Assembly: GCA_019751945.1 (NCBI GenBank)
Contig: JAIEMT010000008.1
Coordinates: forward strand, 26,220-90,219
DNA from: a bacterium
GTDB lineage: Bacteria > Bdellovibrionota > UBA1018
DNA: 64,000 bases
Reading direction: 5' to 3'
The notes under the pieces were generated by a model. That model made no database searches, had not been told where the DNA came from, and saw only the letters and a program-made list of their open reading frames with translations. Both the position numbers and the translations under genes were made by a program. This document shows, piece by piece, positions 8,484-16,697 of the stretch; the first letter of the stretch is position 1; each line of letters opens with the position of its first letter.

Positions 8484-9571
8484 CCCCTCTTCTTAGCTTT
8501 TCCGGGATTCCAAATCAATGCCCACCACTCGACTAAAGCACCAAAAACGGTGCTGTAGCTGCGATCGGCGATGTGCCTGGAGTAAGAAATCACTGTGCTG
8601 GGGAACCAAGCCATGAAGAACCCAATAATCAGCGGAACCTTCAGCTGCTTGGTATTTTCTACAATCAATAGATAACCCGGCAATAAGAGAAGGTAATGGT
8701 GCTTCCAAGCCAAGGGAGAAAAAATCACCGATAAAACCAAAAGTGCCGAAAAGCTGGCCAGCTGAGTTTTAGCGAAGCGGAGGGTGACCAATACCATCGC
8801 CACGAATAGAGCCCGCACCGTCCAGGTCAGGGCTTCGAAGCTCAGCAGTGGGTTTAGCCAGTAGTAGAGCATGGCCTGAACATTCTGAATGATGGGCGCC
8901 TCATGTACCTTCCAGGGCGTGGTGGTTTCTAAAAGGTGGAACCAGTCTGCATAAACCTTCCATCCCCCAAAAGTGAGCAACGGAAGCAACAAACACAGGG
9001 CAAAAACTCCGCAAGACCGAAGTGCTTCTTTCCAGTTCTTATCTAAAACCAAAGGTAGCAAGAGAAGGAGCGGCGTAACCTTGAAACTCGCCCCAATCGC
9101 CAAACAGATGGCCGACACCCAAGGGTGCTTCTTCCTCAAAAAGAGAAAGCCCAGAATGAGTCCCAAGATCCAATGATTAATCTGAACATTGATAAAATCG
9201 TAGAAATGAAATCGGGCAAAAGTCGCAAAGATTAAAAACGCAAGTGCGTTCCCGATGCGTCGAATGAGCCAAAGGTAAAGCGTCACCGTAACAGCAAAGC
9301 TCAAAATAAAAATGGAAACTTCTGCGGCGGCAAAGGGAAGAACGCTGAAAGGAATAAAAAAGTACGCCACCGCCGGAAGGTACTTAAAGGGGGTGGGCTG
9401 GTCGATGTAGGGAGTGCTACCTGTTAAAGCCGCTTTTCCTGCCGTGAAATAAGCCACAGCATCTGATTCATGTGGAGATACCAAAATTCGCCAAAGAGAA
9501 AGTCCGAAAGTGACACCGGCAAAGGACAGCCAAATCCACCTCCATTGACGATCGCTAATTTTGATTTTCAC
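8480..9571 (-). CDS. GT87-family polyprenyl-phosphate-dependent mannosyltransferase-like membrane protein
   Basis: A 363-aa polytopic membrane protein with about nine or ten hydrophobic helices. The first extracytoplasmic loop carries ESDAVAYFTAGKAALTGSTPYI followed by FKYLPAVAYFF. That is the D..Y...A...L.G..PY...YlP pattern of the GT87 (DUF2029) family, GT-C enzymes using a polyprenyl-phosphate sugar donor on the outer face of the membrane. Its natural acceptor cannot be told from the sequence. It heads a group with rlmI (ATGA overlap), which gives no clue to the glycan. Distance from the polysaccharide locus at 47-64 kb suggests a separate role. Confidence 0.75.
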   Translation of the reverse strand: MKIKISDRQWRWIWLSFAGVTFGLSLWRILVSPHESDAVAYFTAGKAALTGSTPYIDQPTPFKYLPAVAYFFIPFSVLPFAAAEVSIFILSFAVTVTLYLWLIRRIGNALAFLIFATFARFHFYDFINVQINHWILGLILGFLFLRKKHPWVSAICLAIGASFKVTPLLLLLPLVLDKNWKEALRSCGVFALCLLLPLLTFGGWKVYADWFHLLETTTPWKVHEAPIIQNVQAMLYYWLNPLLSFEALTWTVRALFVAMVLVTLRFAKTQLASFSALLVLSVIFSPLAWKHHYLLLLPGYLLIVENTKQLKVPLIIGFFMAWFPSTVISYSRHIADRSYSTVFGALVEWWALIWNPGKAKKRG

Positions 9572-9612
9572 TCTTTAAAGCTGGCATGAGCCTCGGATAG
9601 GGTCAATGAGTT

Positions 9613-10191
9613 CTATACCTGCTTGTATCGAAAGCAGGTAACGAGATGGTCGTTCACCATCCCCACTGCTTGCATGTGTGCGTAGATAATGGTCGAGCCA
9701 ACGAAATTAAATCCGCGCTTCTTTAAATCCTTGCTGAGAGCATCCGAGACCTGAGTCTTCGCAGGTATTTTTCCATGGCCGTCCCAGCGATTCCGAATCG
9801 GCTTCCCGTCGACAAAGTTCCATTGATACTTGTCGAAGCTTCCGAACTCTTCCTGAATCTCTAAAAATGCCTGCGCATTCTTCACTGCCGATTCAATTTT
9901 TAGTCGGTTGCGGATGATTCCGGTGTCTTGGAGCAACGAGGTTTTCTTTTTTTTATCAAAGCGAGCCACTTTCTCAGGGTTGAATTGAGCAAAGGCTTTT
10001 CGATACCCCTCGCGACGCTTTAAGATCGTGATCCAGCTCAAGCCTGCTTGAGCGCCTTCAAGGAGAATGAACTCAAAGAGTTTGCGATCGTCGTGGACGG
10101 GAACTCCCCATTCCGTATCGTGATAGTGAACATAAAGTGGATCGGTACCTGCCCAAATGCAGCGATTCACCGATTTTATCTGTTTCGCCAT
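9613..10191 (-). CDS. tag: DNA-3-methyladenine glycosylase I
   Basis: Base-excision-repair enzyme that removes 3-methyladenine from alkylated DNA. The N-terminal CIWAGTDPLYVHYHDTEWG and LLEGAQAGLSWITILKRREGY are signature segments of Tag. The zinc ligands are visible as the early Cys plus His (RCIW, YHDTEWG) and the late His plus Cys (MVNDHLVTCFRY). The length of 192 aa is normal for the family. It is a single gene, 41 nt upstream of the GT87 gene on the same strand and divergent from the RedB-like gene. Confidence 0.96.
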   Translation of the reverse strand: MAKQIKSVNRCIWAGTDPLYVHYHDTEWGVPVHDDRKLFEFILLEGAQAGLSWITILKRREGYRKAFAQFNPEKVARFDKKKKTSLLQDTGIIRNRLKIESAVKNAQAFLEIQEEFGSFDKYQWNFVDGKPIRNRWDGHGKIPAKTQVSDALSKDLKKRGFNFVGSTIIYAHMQAVGMVNDHLVTCFRYKQV

Positions 10192-10310
10192 AACACGCCG
10201 CCGTAACGCACCATATTAACCGTCTCCAATCTTCAAGAAAACTTGAAATCTCGCTTATTCTAAAAAGAATTCCACCATATACCGATAAAATAGGTGGGTC
10301 CTTCTTTCAT

Positions 10311-10946
10311 ATGAAAAAAAGAAAGCTTTCCACCCTTCTTATCTTCCTGGGATGGTTCATGGCTATTGGGTTTGGATTTACTCGAATCTACAACTACGCC
10401 AATATTCCGGGTAAACCTGCTCAGGCCCTTCTTCAGTGGCCCCAAGGCACAACTCTTTCTAGTTTCAAAGACCTTGCTACTCTTGTGATGTTTGTTCATC
10501 CTCACTGCCCTTGTTCCGAAGCATCCTTAGGAGAACTAGAAAAGCTCATGCCACGAATTTTAGGAAAGGCAAAGAGCTACGTGGTCTTTTACAAGCCTCA
10601 GAATAAAACCAAGGAATGGGTGCAAGATAGCTTGTGGAAAAAAGCTCAATCCATTCCAAACGTCACAGCACTAATCGACGAAACAGGAATCGAGGCTTCT
10701 CAATTCGATGCGAAAACTTCTGGCCAAACCTTTCTTTACAGCTCGGAAGGAAACCTGCTTTTCCAGGGCGGAATTACCGCTCAACGCGGACACATGGGCG
10801 ATAACGACGGACAGCTCGCAATCCTTTCTTACTTCAAACTAAAAAATCCCAAACAAAATCCCCTGAGGGAAATTGCGCAAACTCCAGTCTTTGGTTGCTC
10901 CTTAAGAAATCCCGAGCGAGCAAAAACTTCGGGGACCTATGATTAA
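10311..10946 (+). CDS. RedB-like membrane-anchored thioredoxin-fold protein
   Basis: A 211-aa protein with one N-terminal membrane anchor (LSTLLIFLGWFMAIGFGFT) and an exported thioredoxin-like domain. The likely active region is VMFVHPHCPCSEASLGELEKL, where CPC replaces the usual CxxC; this H.HCPC motif is characteristic of proteins annotated RedB in myxobacteria and relatives. SGQTFLYSSEGNLLFQGGIT fits the late strands of the fold. The stop overlaps the kinase start by 8 nt, so the two are almost certainly co-translated. The likely role is to sense or adjust a periplasmic redox or metal signal for the kinase; this is inferred from the context. Confidence 0.72.
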   Translation: MKKRKLSTLLIFLGWFMAIGFGFTRIYNYANIPGKPAQALLQWPQGTTLSSFKDLATLVMFVHPHCPCSEASLGELEKLMPRILGKAKSYVVFYKPQNKTKEWVQDSLWKKAQSIPNVTALIDETGIEASQFDAKTSGQTFLYSSEGNLLFQGGITAQRGHMGDNDGQLAILSYFKLKNPKQNPLREIAQTPVFGCSLRNPERAKTSGTYD

Positions 10947-12363
10947 TAACCCCCCTGATTTTAAATCTCGAGTTGAGAAGGTTTACAAGGAAAGGTTTAG
11001 AGCCATTGCCTCAACGATTGATCCGCTTTTTGGTTACCTCCTTTTATTCCAATGGTTTGTCGGAGTCCTCTTTGCCCTAACCATTTCTCCCCTGACATGG
11101 GAAGGAGATGTAGGAAAGGTTCATCTGCACGTTTACACCGCAGTATTTCTTGGCGGGGCTTTGGCGCTATATCCCGCCTTCCTTGTGTTTTCAAATCCTG
11201 GAGCACCACTCAACCGAATGGTAATCTCCTTCGCCCAGATTTTGTTCTCGGTCCTCTTCATCCACCTGACAGGCGGAAGAATTGAGACCCATTTTCACAT
11301 CTTTGGATCCCTCGCGTTTTTAGCCTTTTATAAAGACTGGAGACCGTTAGCGATCGCAACAATCATTACTACACTAGATCACCTCGTTCGCGGCTTTTAC
11401 TGGCCTCAATCCGTTTATGGAGTTCTTTCCTCTTCCCCCTGGAGAGCATTTGAACACGCAGGATGGGTGCTATTTGAAGACATGATTCTCCTCTATTCCA
11501 TCCGGGTCGGACTTCGTGACCTCCGAACCCATTCCGAAACTCATGTGAAACTGGAAGAAACTATTCTCAACATCGAAGAAAAGGTCCATGAGAGAACCAA
11601 GCAACTCCAAGACTCTCAAAAAACCGTTATGACTCAACAACAGGCCCTAATTTCTTCAGCCAAAATGTCCGCTCTAGGCGAAATGGCTGGAGGAATTGCT
11701 CACGAAATCAATACCCCCCTGGCATCCATCAGAAACATCTCTTCGCAAATCGAAGAAGTGGTGGACGACGAAGTTCTAGACAGGCAGCTCGTAAAAGAAA
11801 TGGCATTGAAGCTAGTAAAAACGACAGATCGCATTGGAAAAATCGTTCAAGGAATGCGCGCCTTCTCTCGGGAAAGTACCTCAGACTCTCTACGCCCTAC
11901 CCTTGTACAACAGATTATAGAAGAAACTCTGGGCTTCTGTCAGGAGAGGTTCAGCGGCCATGGCATTGAGATCAGCTTCGAAAATAAGAATCCCCATCTT
12001 AAAATTGCAGCCCGAGCCACGGAAATATCCCAAGTACTTCTCAATCTTCTGAATAATTCGCATGATGCTGTCATGAACCTACCCGAAAAGTGGATCCGAA
12101 TAGCTGTGACTGAAAGAGATAAGAATGTTGAAATTCGGATCACAGATAGTGGCAAGGGCATTCCGGTTGAGGTTCAGAAAAAAATCTTTCAGCCTTTCTT
12201 CACCACCAAGCCAGTTGGAAGTGGAACAGGACTAGGGTTAAGCATCTCTTTGGGGATCATCCGCGGACACAAGGGCGAGCTTCGTCTGGACAACAATAGC
12301 TCGAACACCTGCTTTGTGATTCAATTAATAAAAAGTGAAGAACTCAGTATACCGGCAGCCTAA
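10939..12363 (+). CDS. Membrane-bound sensor histidine kinase
   Basis: The N-terminal ~190 residues hold about five or six membrane helices, including LTGGRIETHFHIFGSLAFLA. That motif, with histidines beside the membrane, recurs in a family of histidine kinases and diguanylate cyclases. A coiled coil follows (about 205-235), then the H-box MAGGIAHEINTPLASIRN near residue 250. The HATPase domain has LLNLLNNSHDAV (N-box), ITDSGKGIPVEVQ (G1) and GSGTGLGLSISLGI (G2). All catalytic motifs look intact. There is no PAS or receiver domain. It is followed after 9 nt by a single-domain response regulator, its probable partner. Confidence 0.93.
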   Translation: MINNPPDFKSRVEKVYKERFRAIASTIDPLFGYLLLFQWFVGVLFALTISPLTWEGDVGKVHLHVYTAVFLGGALALYPAFLVFSNPGAPLNRMVISFAQILFSVLFIHLTGGRIETHFHIFGSLAFLAFYKDWRPLAIATIITTLDHLVRGFYWPQSVYGVLSSSPWRAFEHAGWVLFEDMILLYSIRVGLRDLRTHSETHVKLEETILNIEEKVHERTKQLQDSQKTVMTQQQALISSAKMSALGEMAGGIAHEINTPLASIRNISSQIEEVVDDEVLDRQLVKEMALKLVKTTDRIGKIVQGMRAFSRESTSDSLRPTLVQQIIEETLGFCQERFSGHGIEISFENKNPHLKIAARATEISQVLLNLLNNSHDAVMNLPEKWIRIAVTERDKNVEIRITDSGKGIPVEVQKKIFQPFFTTKPVGSGTGLGLSISLGIIRGHKGELRLDNNSSNTCFVIQLIKSEELSIPAA

Positions 12364-12372
12364 GGAGAACGA

Positions 12373-12744
12373 ATGAACAATCAGGAAAAAAATATTTTGA
12401 TTGTAGACGACGATGAGACCCTTCGAGATACGCTAGTTTTTGATTTCAAACGGAAGGGCTTCAATGTTTACTCTGCTGAGAATGGTAGCAAGGCTTTAGA
12501 AATTGTTCGCTCCGCACAGATTCATCTCGTCCTTTCCGACATTCGAATGCCGGGAGGAGATGGGATTTCTCTCCTCGAAACCCTTCGAAAAATTGATCCT
12601 AATATTCCGGTCGTGATCTTTCTTACCGGCTTTGCAGAAATCACGGAAGAAGACTGCATTAAAAAGGGGGCAAAAAAAGTCATTCCAAAACCCTTCGATA
12701 GAAAACAACTTTTTTCCTCCGTGATGGAGGCACTAGCTTCATGA
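12373..12744 (+). CDS. Single-domain response regulator
   Basis: A 123-aa stand-alone receiver domain. The acidic pair DDDE lies near residues 12-15, the phospho-acceptor aspartate in LVLSDIRMPGGDG, the conserved threonine in IFLTGFAE and the lysine in KVIPKPF. There is no output domain, so it must act through protein contacts, as in CheY- or Spo0F-like relays. Its stop overlaps the start of the 78-aa H-box-like gene by 4 nt, suggesting that the two products are made together and interact. Confidence 0.93.
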   Translation: MNNQEKNILIVDDDETLRDTLVFDFKRKGFNVYSAENGSKALEIVRSAQIHLVLSDIRMPGGDGISLLETLRKIDPNIPVVIFLTGFAEITEEDCIKKGAKKVIPKPFDRKQLFSSVMEALAS

Positions 12745-12977
12745 GCAAAGGAATCGAAGAGAGAAAGTTTCTTCACGACATTGCAAGCCCGATCGCTACC
12801 TCGATCTTCCTAATAGACATGATTAAAGACGGCGTGAAAGATCTCGGCGCCATAGATGCGGATGTACCTACCCAAGTGAAACAGCTCGAAGATTTGCTGG
12901 CAAAAATAAGAATGCTAGTTGAGGAAAGACGAGAAGTCCTAATTAAACAAGGAGTACCAAGCTCAAAAGCTTCATAA
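12741..12977 (+). CDS. 78-aa protein with an isolated kinase-like H-box (candidate phosphotransferase)
   Basis: The N-terminal stretch reads RKFLHDIASPIATSIFLID. This resembles the phospho-accepting H-box of histidine kinases, and more closely the HDLxSP form of ChpT-type phosphotransferases. A second amphipathic helix follows (VKQLEDLLAKIRMLVEERREVLIK), so the whole protein looks like the two-helix dimerisation/phosphotransfer hairpin with no ATPase domain. It overlaps the response regulator by 4 nt and ends 4 nt before the REC/HD-GYP gene. A role as a phosphorelay link between the two receivers is inferred. It is much shorter than ChpT, which keeps a degenerate ATPase-like domain. Confidence 0.68.
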   Translation: MSKGIEERKFLHDIASPIATSIFLIDMIKDGVKDLGAIDADVPTQVKQLEDLLAKIRMLVEERREVLIKQGVPSSKAS

Positions 12978-12981
12978 CACT

Positions 12982-14367
12982 ATGCCAGTGGAAAAAAGGA
13001 TTCTTCTAGTAGATGACGACGACACTTTCCGAGAAACCCTTGGGAAGACCCTTGTTAAAGAGGGCTACCACGTCACACATGCGAACCAGAGCAAGGTGGC
13101 GAAGGAACTCATTGGCCTTGAGGAATTTGATATCGTCATCTCAGATATAAACATGCCTGGTGGAAGCGGAATTGAGCTGATGCACCATTGTAAAAAGGTG
13201 CGCCCTGGACTTCCCGTTGTTCTGATCACGGGATTCTCAGATCTGAAGGAAACAGAAGAAGCCTATGAGATGGGGGCTCGGGGTTTTCTACCTAAACCAT
13301 TTAAAAAAGAAGAGCTGTTTGAAATTCTAAATCTCTGGCTCCACTCCTCAGACCAAATAAAAAAAGAAGAGGACGAGAGTCAAGATGACAACTATTGTAA
13401 ACTAAGCATCGACGACTTCATTTCAGGTCATCAAATCAAATTCGATATCTACATTCGACTTTCTGACAAAAAATATCTCAAGATTGCTCACTCAGGAGAG
13501 GAAATTGCAATTGAGCGCATTAAGGCTTTCAAGGCAAAAAATCTCCAATATCTCTACATGTCGAAAGATGATTTTCGCCGCTACATGGATTTCAATCTCG
13601 CCCTACTTCCAATGGTGAAGAACAACAGCACCATCTCTAAAGACAAGAAGAGAACTTTTCTCCGTCACACCAGTGAAGTAATTTTCGAACATCTTCATCT
13701 CAATGGCGTAGATGAAGAGGGTTTTCAGATGGCTAAAACTATTGTGGAGGCGACCGCATCGCTCATGACTGAGCCCGATGACATGATGAACCTCATTCAG
13801 ATGCTCGATAAGCATTCGGACCACCTTTATGCTCACGGATTGGGCGTTAGCCTCTACAGTGTCATTATTGCCAGACAAGTGAAGTGGAGTTCTCCTGCAA
13901 ATATTTACAAAGTTGCAATGGGTGGCCTTCTTCATGACATCGGCTTAAAGGAAATACCGCCAGTCATCCTTCAAAAACATCGGAAGGATATGACCCATGA
14001 AGAAGTTCAAATGTATGAATCCCATGCTCAAAGAGGGTTAGAAATTCTCAGCCAACTGAAAGCAGTCCCAACAGACATCTTGCAAATCATTCTACAACAC
14101 CATGAAGATTGCACTGGACTGGGCTACCCTAGAAAGCTCACCAAGAAGCATATTCACCCCATGGCACGACTCGTTTCGGTTGCCGACGAATTCTGTATGA
14201 TGGTTCTCAAAGGACCCGAGAGCCTGAACCTCTCCCCTGTTGAAGCACTCGAACGAATGAACACTCTCTTTCGCGCAAAGTTTGATCCAGTATTTCTCAA
14301 TGCTCTGATGCGCGCATTTAAGATGCGTGTCCCTCAAAACAATAAGAACACCGTCGTCATCTCTTAA
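12982..14367 (+). CDS. Response regulator with divergent HD-GYP output domain
   Basis: Residues 1-120 are a receiver domain (LLVDDDDTF, IVISDINMPGGSG, LPKPFKKEEL). A middle region of ~130 residues precedes an HD-GYP domain (about 270-440). HD-GYP enzymes normally hydrolyse cyclic di-GMP. Metal ligands are visible as HDIGLKEIPP, an ESHAQRG histidine, the HHE pair and a late VADEF aspartate. Two signature positions differ: HDIGK reads HDIGL, and HHExxDGxGYP reads HHEDCTGLGYP. GYP itself is intact. The protein may therefore be a weak phosphodiesterase or a c-di-GMP-binding effector. It is the last gene and likely output of the RedB-like/kinase operon. Confidence 0.88.
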   Translation: MPVEKRILLVDDDDTFRETLGKTLVKEGYHVTHANQSKVAKELIGLEEFDIVISDINMPGGSGIELMHHCKKVRPGLPVVLITGFSDLKETEEAYEMGARGFLPKPFKKEELFEILNLWLHSSDQIKKEEDESQDDNYCKLSIDDFISGHQIKFDIYIRLSDKKYLKIAHSGEEIAIERIKAFKAKNLQYLYMSKDDFRRYMDFNLALLPMVKNNSTISKDKKRTFLRHTSEVIFEHLHLNGVDEEGFQMAKTIVEATASLMTEPDDMMNLIQMLDKHSDHLYAHGLGVSLYSVIIARQVKWSSPANIYKVAMGGLLHDIGLKEIPPVILQKHRKDMTHEEVQMYESHAQRGLEILSQLKAVPTDILQIILQHHEDCTGLGYPRKLTKKHIHPMARLVSVADEFCMMVLKGPESLNLSPVEALERMNTLFRAKFDPVFLNALMRAFKMRVPQNNKNTVVIS

Positions 14368-14372
14368 TTGAA

Positions 14373-14404
14373 CCGGGCCCATCTCCGTTAGGAAATGAGC
14401 CCGG
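14373..14404 (-). terminator. Hairpin between convergent genes
   Basis: Arms ccgggcccatctcc and ggaaatgagcccgg enclose a 4-nt loop. On the minus-strand RNA all 14 positions pair, two of them as G-U wobbles; on the plus strand those two are mismatches. It is followed on the minus strand by a weak U/A-rich tail. It most likely ends the lipoprotein transcript coming from 16474. Confidence 0.5.
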
Positions 14405-14458
14405 GGTCGATCAATCACTGAAGAACGAATCGGTCAAGTCGAGGCGGTAGTTGTCCTC

Positions 14459-16474
14459 CTAGTGTTGATCCACATCGCTCGCATTGTTGACATTCTGAAT
14501 GGCCACGGCGTTGGTGACGGTCGTGACTTCCATTCGCGGTCTTGGTGCCGGACGAGCTGGCGGATTCGGTCGTGACGGCGGAGCCGGTCTTGGTGCTGGT
14601 GCGGGTCTCGGAGCCGGTGCTGGCCGCGGAGCAGGCGGCGCAGGACGCGGTGCCGGTGCTGGCGGTTGCGGTCTTGGTGCTGGTGCCGGCGGTTGCGGTC
14701 TTGGTGCTGGTGCCGGCGGCTGTGGTCTCGGTGCCGGAGCTGGTGGCTGCGGTCTTGGTGCTGGTGCCGGCGGCTGTGGTCTCGGTGCCGGAGCTGGTGG
14801 CTGCGGTCTCGGTGCCGGTGCCGGCGGCTGCGGACGCGGGGCCGGTGCTGGCGGTTGCGGACGCGGGGCCGGTGCTGGCGGTTGCGGACGCGGGGCCGGT
14901 GCTGGCGGTTGCGGACGCGGGGCCGGTGCCGGAATCGGCCGCGGATTCGGACGCGGTACCGGTCTCGGTGCAGGCACTGGCGCCGGATGCGGAGCTGGTG
15001 TCGGCGGACGAGGACGCGGGATTGGTCGCGGCGCAGGTGCCGGCAAAGGACGAGCCGGAGGATGCGGCGGAACCGGTCTCACCCGCGGAGGCATGGGACG
15101 CGGAACGGGATGTCCATTCGGGAAACAAGCCCCCCGAATCGGATCCCAATGCGAATCCCAACCACAACGAGGCATCGGTCGGTTGTACATGCAGGATCCG
15201 CGTGCAGGATCCCAGAAACTTCCGGGCGCGCAACGCTCGTAGTGTCGACGATCGCGGCACGAACCCGTTCGGGGGTCCCAGTATTCATCCCAACTACAAC
15301 CGCGCTGATTTGCACGGCAGGATTGAGAAAAGGGGTCCCAATAACTTCCCCATCCGCACGAACCCCAGTTGGGTTCGCAAGAATTGCGGGCGGGATTATA
15401 ATGAGTTCCAGCGCCGCAGGTCGCGGGCCACAAACTCACACACGCTTGCATGCCCCAGTCGTAGGTGTAACCAATGTCACACGAATACGGCAGGCGCACG
15501 CAGCTTTGGTAATAAGAATCCCAACGATAATTCAGCGGACACATCTGCGCTGCGTCCACTACGCACTGAGAGAGGAACGGATCGAAGTGTTCACCTGCTC
15601 CACAAGTAATGGTGGGCGGAGGGGCTGGAAATCCAACGCAGTCATTCGACGTCGCATCGAAATAGGTTCCGACAGGACAACTCCGCTGCTCATCTTGTAA
15701 GCAATATCCGAGAGTGGGATCGAAATAATATCCCGGCATACAGGTCGTCGTCTGACCTGAAGCGGGATCTTCATCCACACTCACCATGAATTGGCGATAG
15801 TTGAAAGCCCCCGTCGAAGAGTCGCTCACCTTCACAACGAAAACGTAAGTGCCGACTTCGTTGAAAATTCCCTGCAAACTGAGTTTGCCGGCTGAAGGAA
15901 CGGCTCCCAAGCTGAGAGAAGAAGGAAGCTGTCCCGACACGACTTGGCCGTTGAAAGAATTCACCGAGGTCATGTCGAGATTAATATTGGATTGGTAGAA
16001 CTGACCTTTGATTGCGCTCTCTAAGTAGCGATCGGAAGTGACTTTCGGATAAATGAAGTTCGGATTGTCATCGGAGTTCAAACAGATTTCTTTGGTGGCT
16101 TCGATTCCTGAGGGAGTCGTTCCTGAGAGAATGAAACACCACTGTCCCGTAAAAAAAGGTGTTCCAAACAGGAGCACTGTACTGGAAGTCGTATCTTGCA
16201 ACTGCAATCCGTTGGGCAGATCCCAATTCAATACTTCCCATTGAACGGGTTCCGTCGTAGCGGCGGCCATGCTGAAAGCAATCCCTGCGGACTGACCATA
16301 AATGACGTTGAGCGAATCATTGTCATAATAGATTTCCGAGTTGGAATTGACGGTCGTTGTAAATGAAATGCTTCCCTGATCGCCTTGCGAGCTTTGACAA
16401 GCCGCCAAGCTCCCCAACGCCAGCATCAGAAAGAATGCAGGCAGGTTCCTTACCTGATTAAAAATTTTCAACAT
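14459..16474 (-). CDS. Large modular lipoprotein with Ig-like domains, ten CX12C modules and a proline-rich repeat tail
   Basis: The N-terminus is a lipoprotein signal with lipobox LAAC (Cys25). Residues ~35-235 look like two Ig-like beta domains; the second carries LPSSLSLGAVPSAGKL followed by GTYVFVVKVSDSS, as in He_PIG domains. Then come ten modules, each exactly Cys-12 residues-Cys, with consensus CxxGxxWDPxxxxC (for example CGWGSYWDPFSQSC). They are followed by a Pro/Arg-rich linker and ten near-perfect 9-residue repeats APAPRPQPP, then a short polar tail ending in SDVDQH. The cysteine modules suggest small disulphide-bonded surface units, loosely like carbohydrate- or peptidoglycan-binding knots. 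The Pro-rich part could span periplasm or wall. No enzyme domain is seen. Confidence 0.85.
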   Translation of the reverse strand: MLKIFNQVRNLPAFFLMLALGSLAACQSSQGDQGSISFTTTVNSNSEIYYDNDSLNVIYGQSAGIAFSMAAATTEPVQWEVLNWDLPNGLQLQDTTSSTVLLFGTPFFTGQWCFILSGTTPSGIEATKEICLNSDDNPNFIYPKVTSDRYLESAIKGQFYQSNINLDMTSVNSFNGQVVSGQLPSSLSLGAVPSAGKLSLQGIFNEVGTYVFVVKVSDSSTGAFNYRQFMVSVDEDPASGQTTTCMPGYYFDPTLGYCLQDEQRSCPVGTYFDATSNDCVGFPAPPPTITCGAGEHFDPFLSQCVVDAAQMCPLNYRWDSYYQSCVRLPYSCDIGYTYDWGMQACVSLWPATCGAGTHYNPARNSCEPNWGSCGWGSYWDPFSQSCRANQRGCSWDEYWDPRTGSCRDRRHYERCAPGSFWDPARGSCMYNRPMPRCGWDSHWDPIRGACFPNGHPVPRPMPPRVRPVPPHPPARPLPAPAPRPIPRPRPPTPAPHPAPVPAPRPVPRPNPRPIPAPAPRPQPPAPAPRPQPPAPAPRPQPPAPAPRPQPPAPAPRPQPPAPAPRPQPPAPAPRPQPPAPAPRPQPPAPAPRPQPPAPAPRPQPPAPAPRPAPPAPRPAPAPRPAPAPRPAPPSRPNPPARPAPRPRMEVTTVTNAVAIQNVNNASDVDQH
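14656..14930 (-). repeat. Tandem 27-bp repeat, ten units, coding for APAPRPQPP
   Basis: Ten units of exactly 27 bp lie inside the lipoprotein gene. The unit anchor ggcggttgcgg recurs from 14661 to 14904. The units differ mainly at third codon positions, with the four lowest-numbered pairs alternating between two variants and the last three identical, which points to recent slippage or unequal crossover. Copy number is likely to vary between strains. Confidence 0.85.
15115..15750 (-). repeat. Ten CX12C protein modules within the lipoprotein gene
   Basis: At protein level ten segments of 14 residues start and end with cysteine, with an aromatic residue followed by D or N at positions 7-8. The linkers between them vary in length. 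The DNA of these modules has diverged much more than the proline-rich array, so this is an old, selected protein repeat rather than fresh duplication. Confidence 0.8.
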
Positions 16475-16697
16475 TGGTCCCCCTATTTCCCCAAAAAACT
16501 TCGAATGAACTCCCTGTTCACGAAACGCTGGCTAGCAGAGCAAGAGGCATGCCCATTAAACAAATCGAGTGTAACGCGATGCTCTCTGGCTCCTGTAGCC
16601 AGTCTTTGAATTTGAATAAACCGGGGTGAAATACGGGCGTTTTGGCCCCAGAAAATCCCGAGTGCTATTCTGACCCCTGTTGTGGCAGGATCGCGTT

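Noticed and set aside
14499..15700. Long plus-strand frames rich in Gly/Ala/Arg/Val opposite the lipoprotein gene
   Set aside because: They mirror the 27-bp repeat and high-GC codons of the minus-strand lipoprotein. They have no signal, no domain and no ribosome binding site, and the minus-strand reading has a lipobox and regular cysteine modules.
16586..16602. CTGGCT-CCTGT-AGCCAG hairpin between divergent genes
   Set aside because: No gene ends nearby on the plus strand and there is no U tract, so a terminator or operator cannot be argued beyond the small palindrome.
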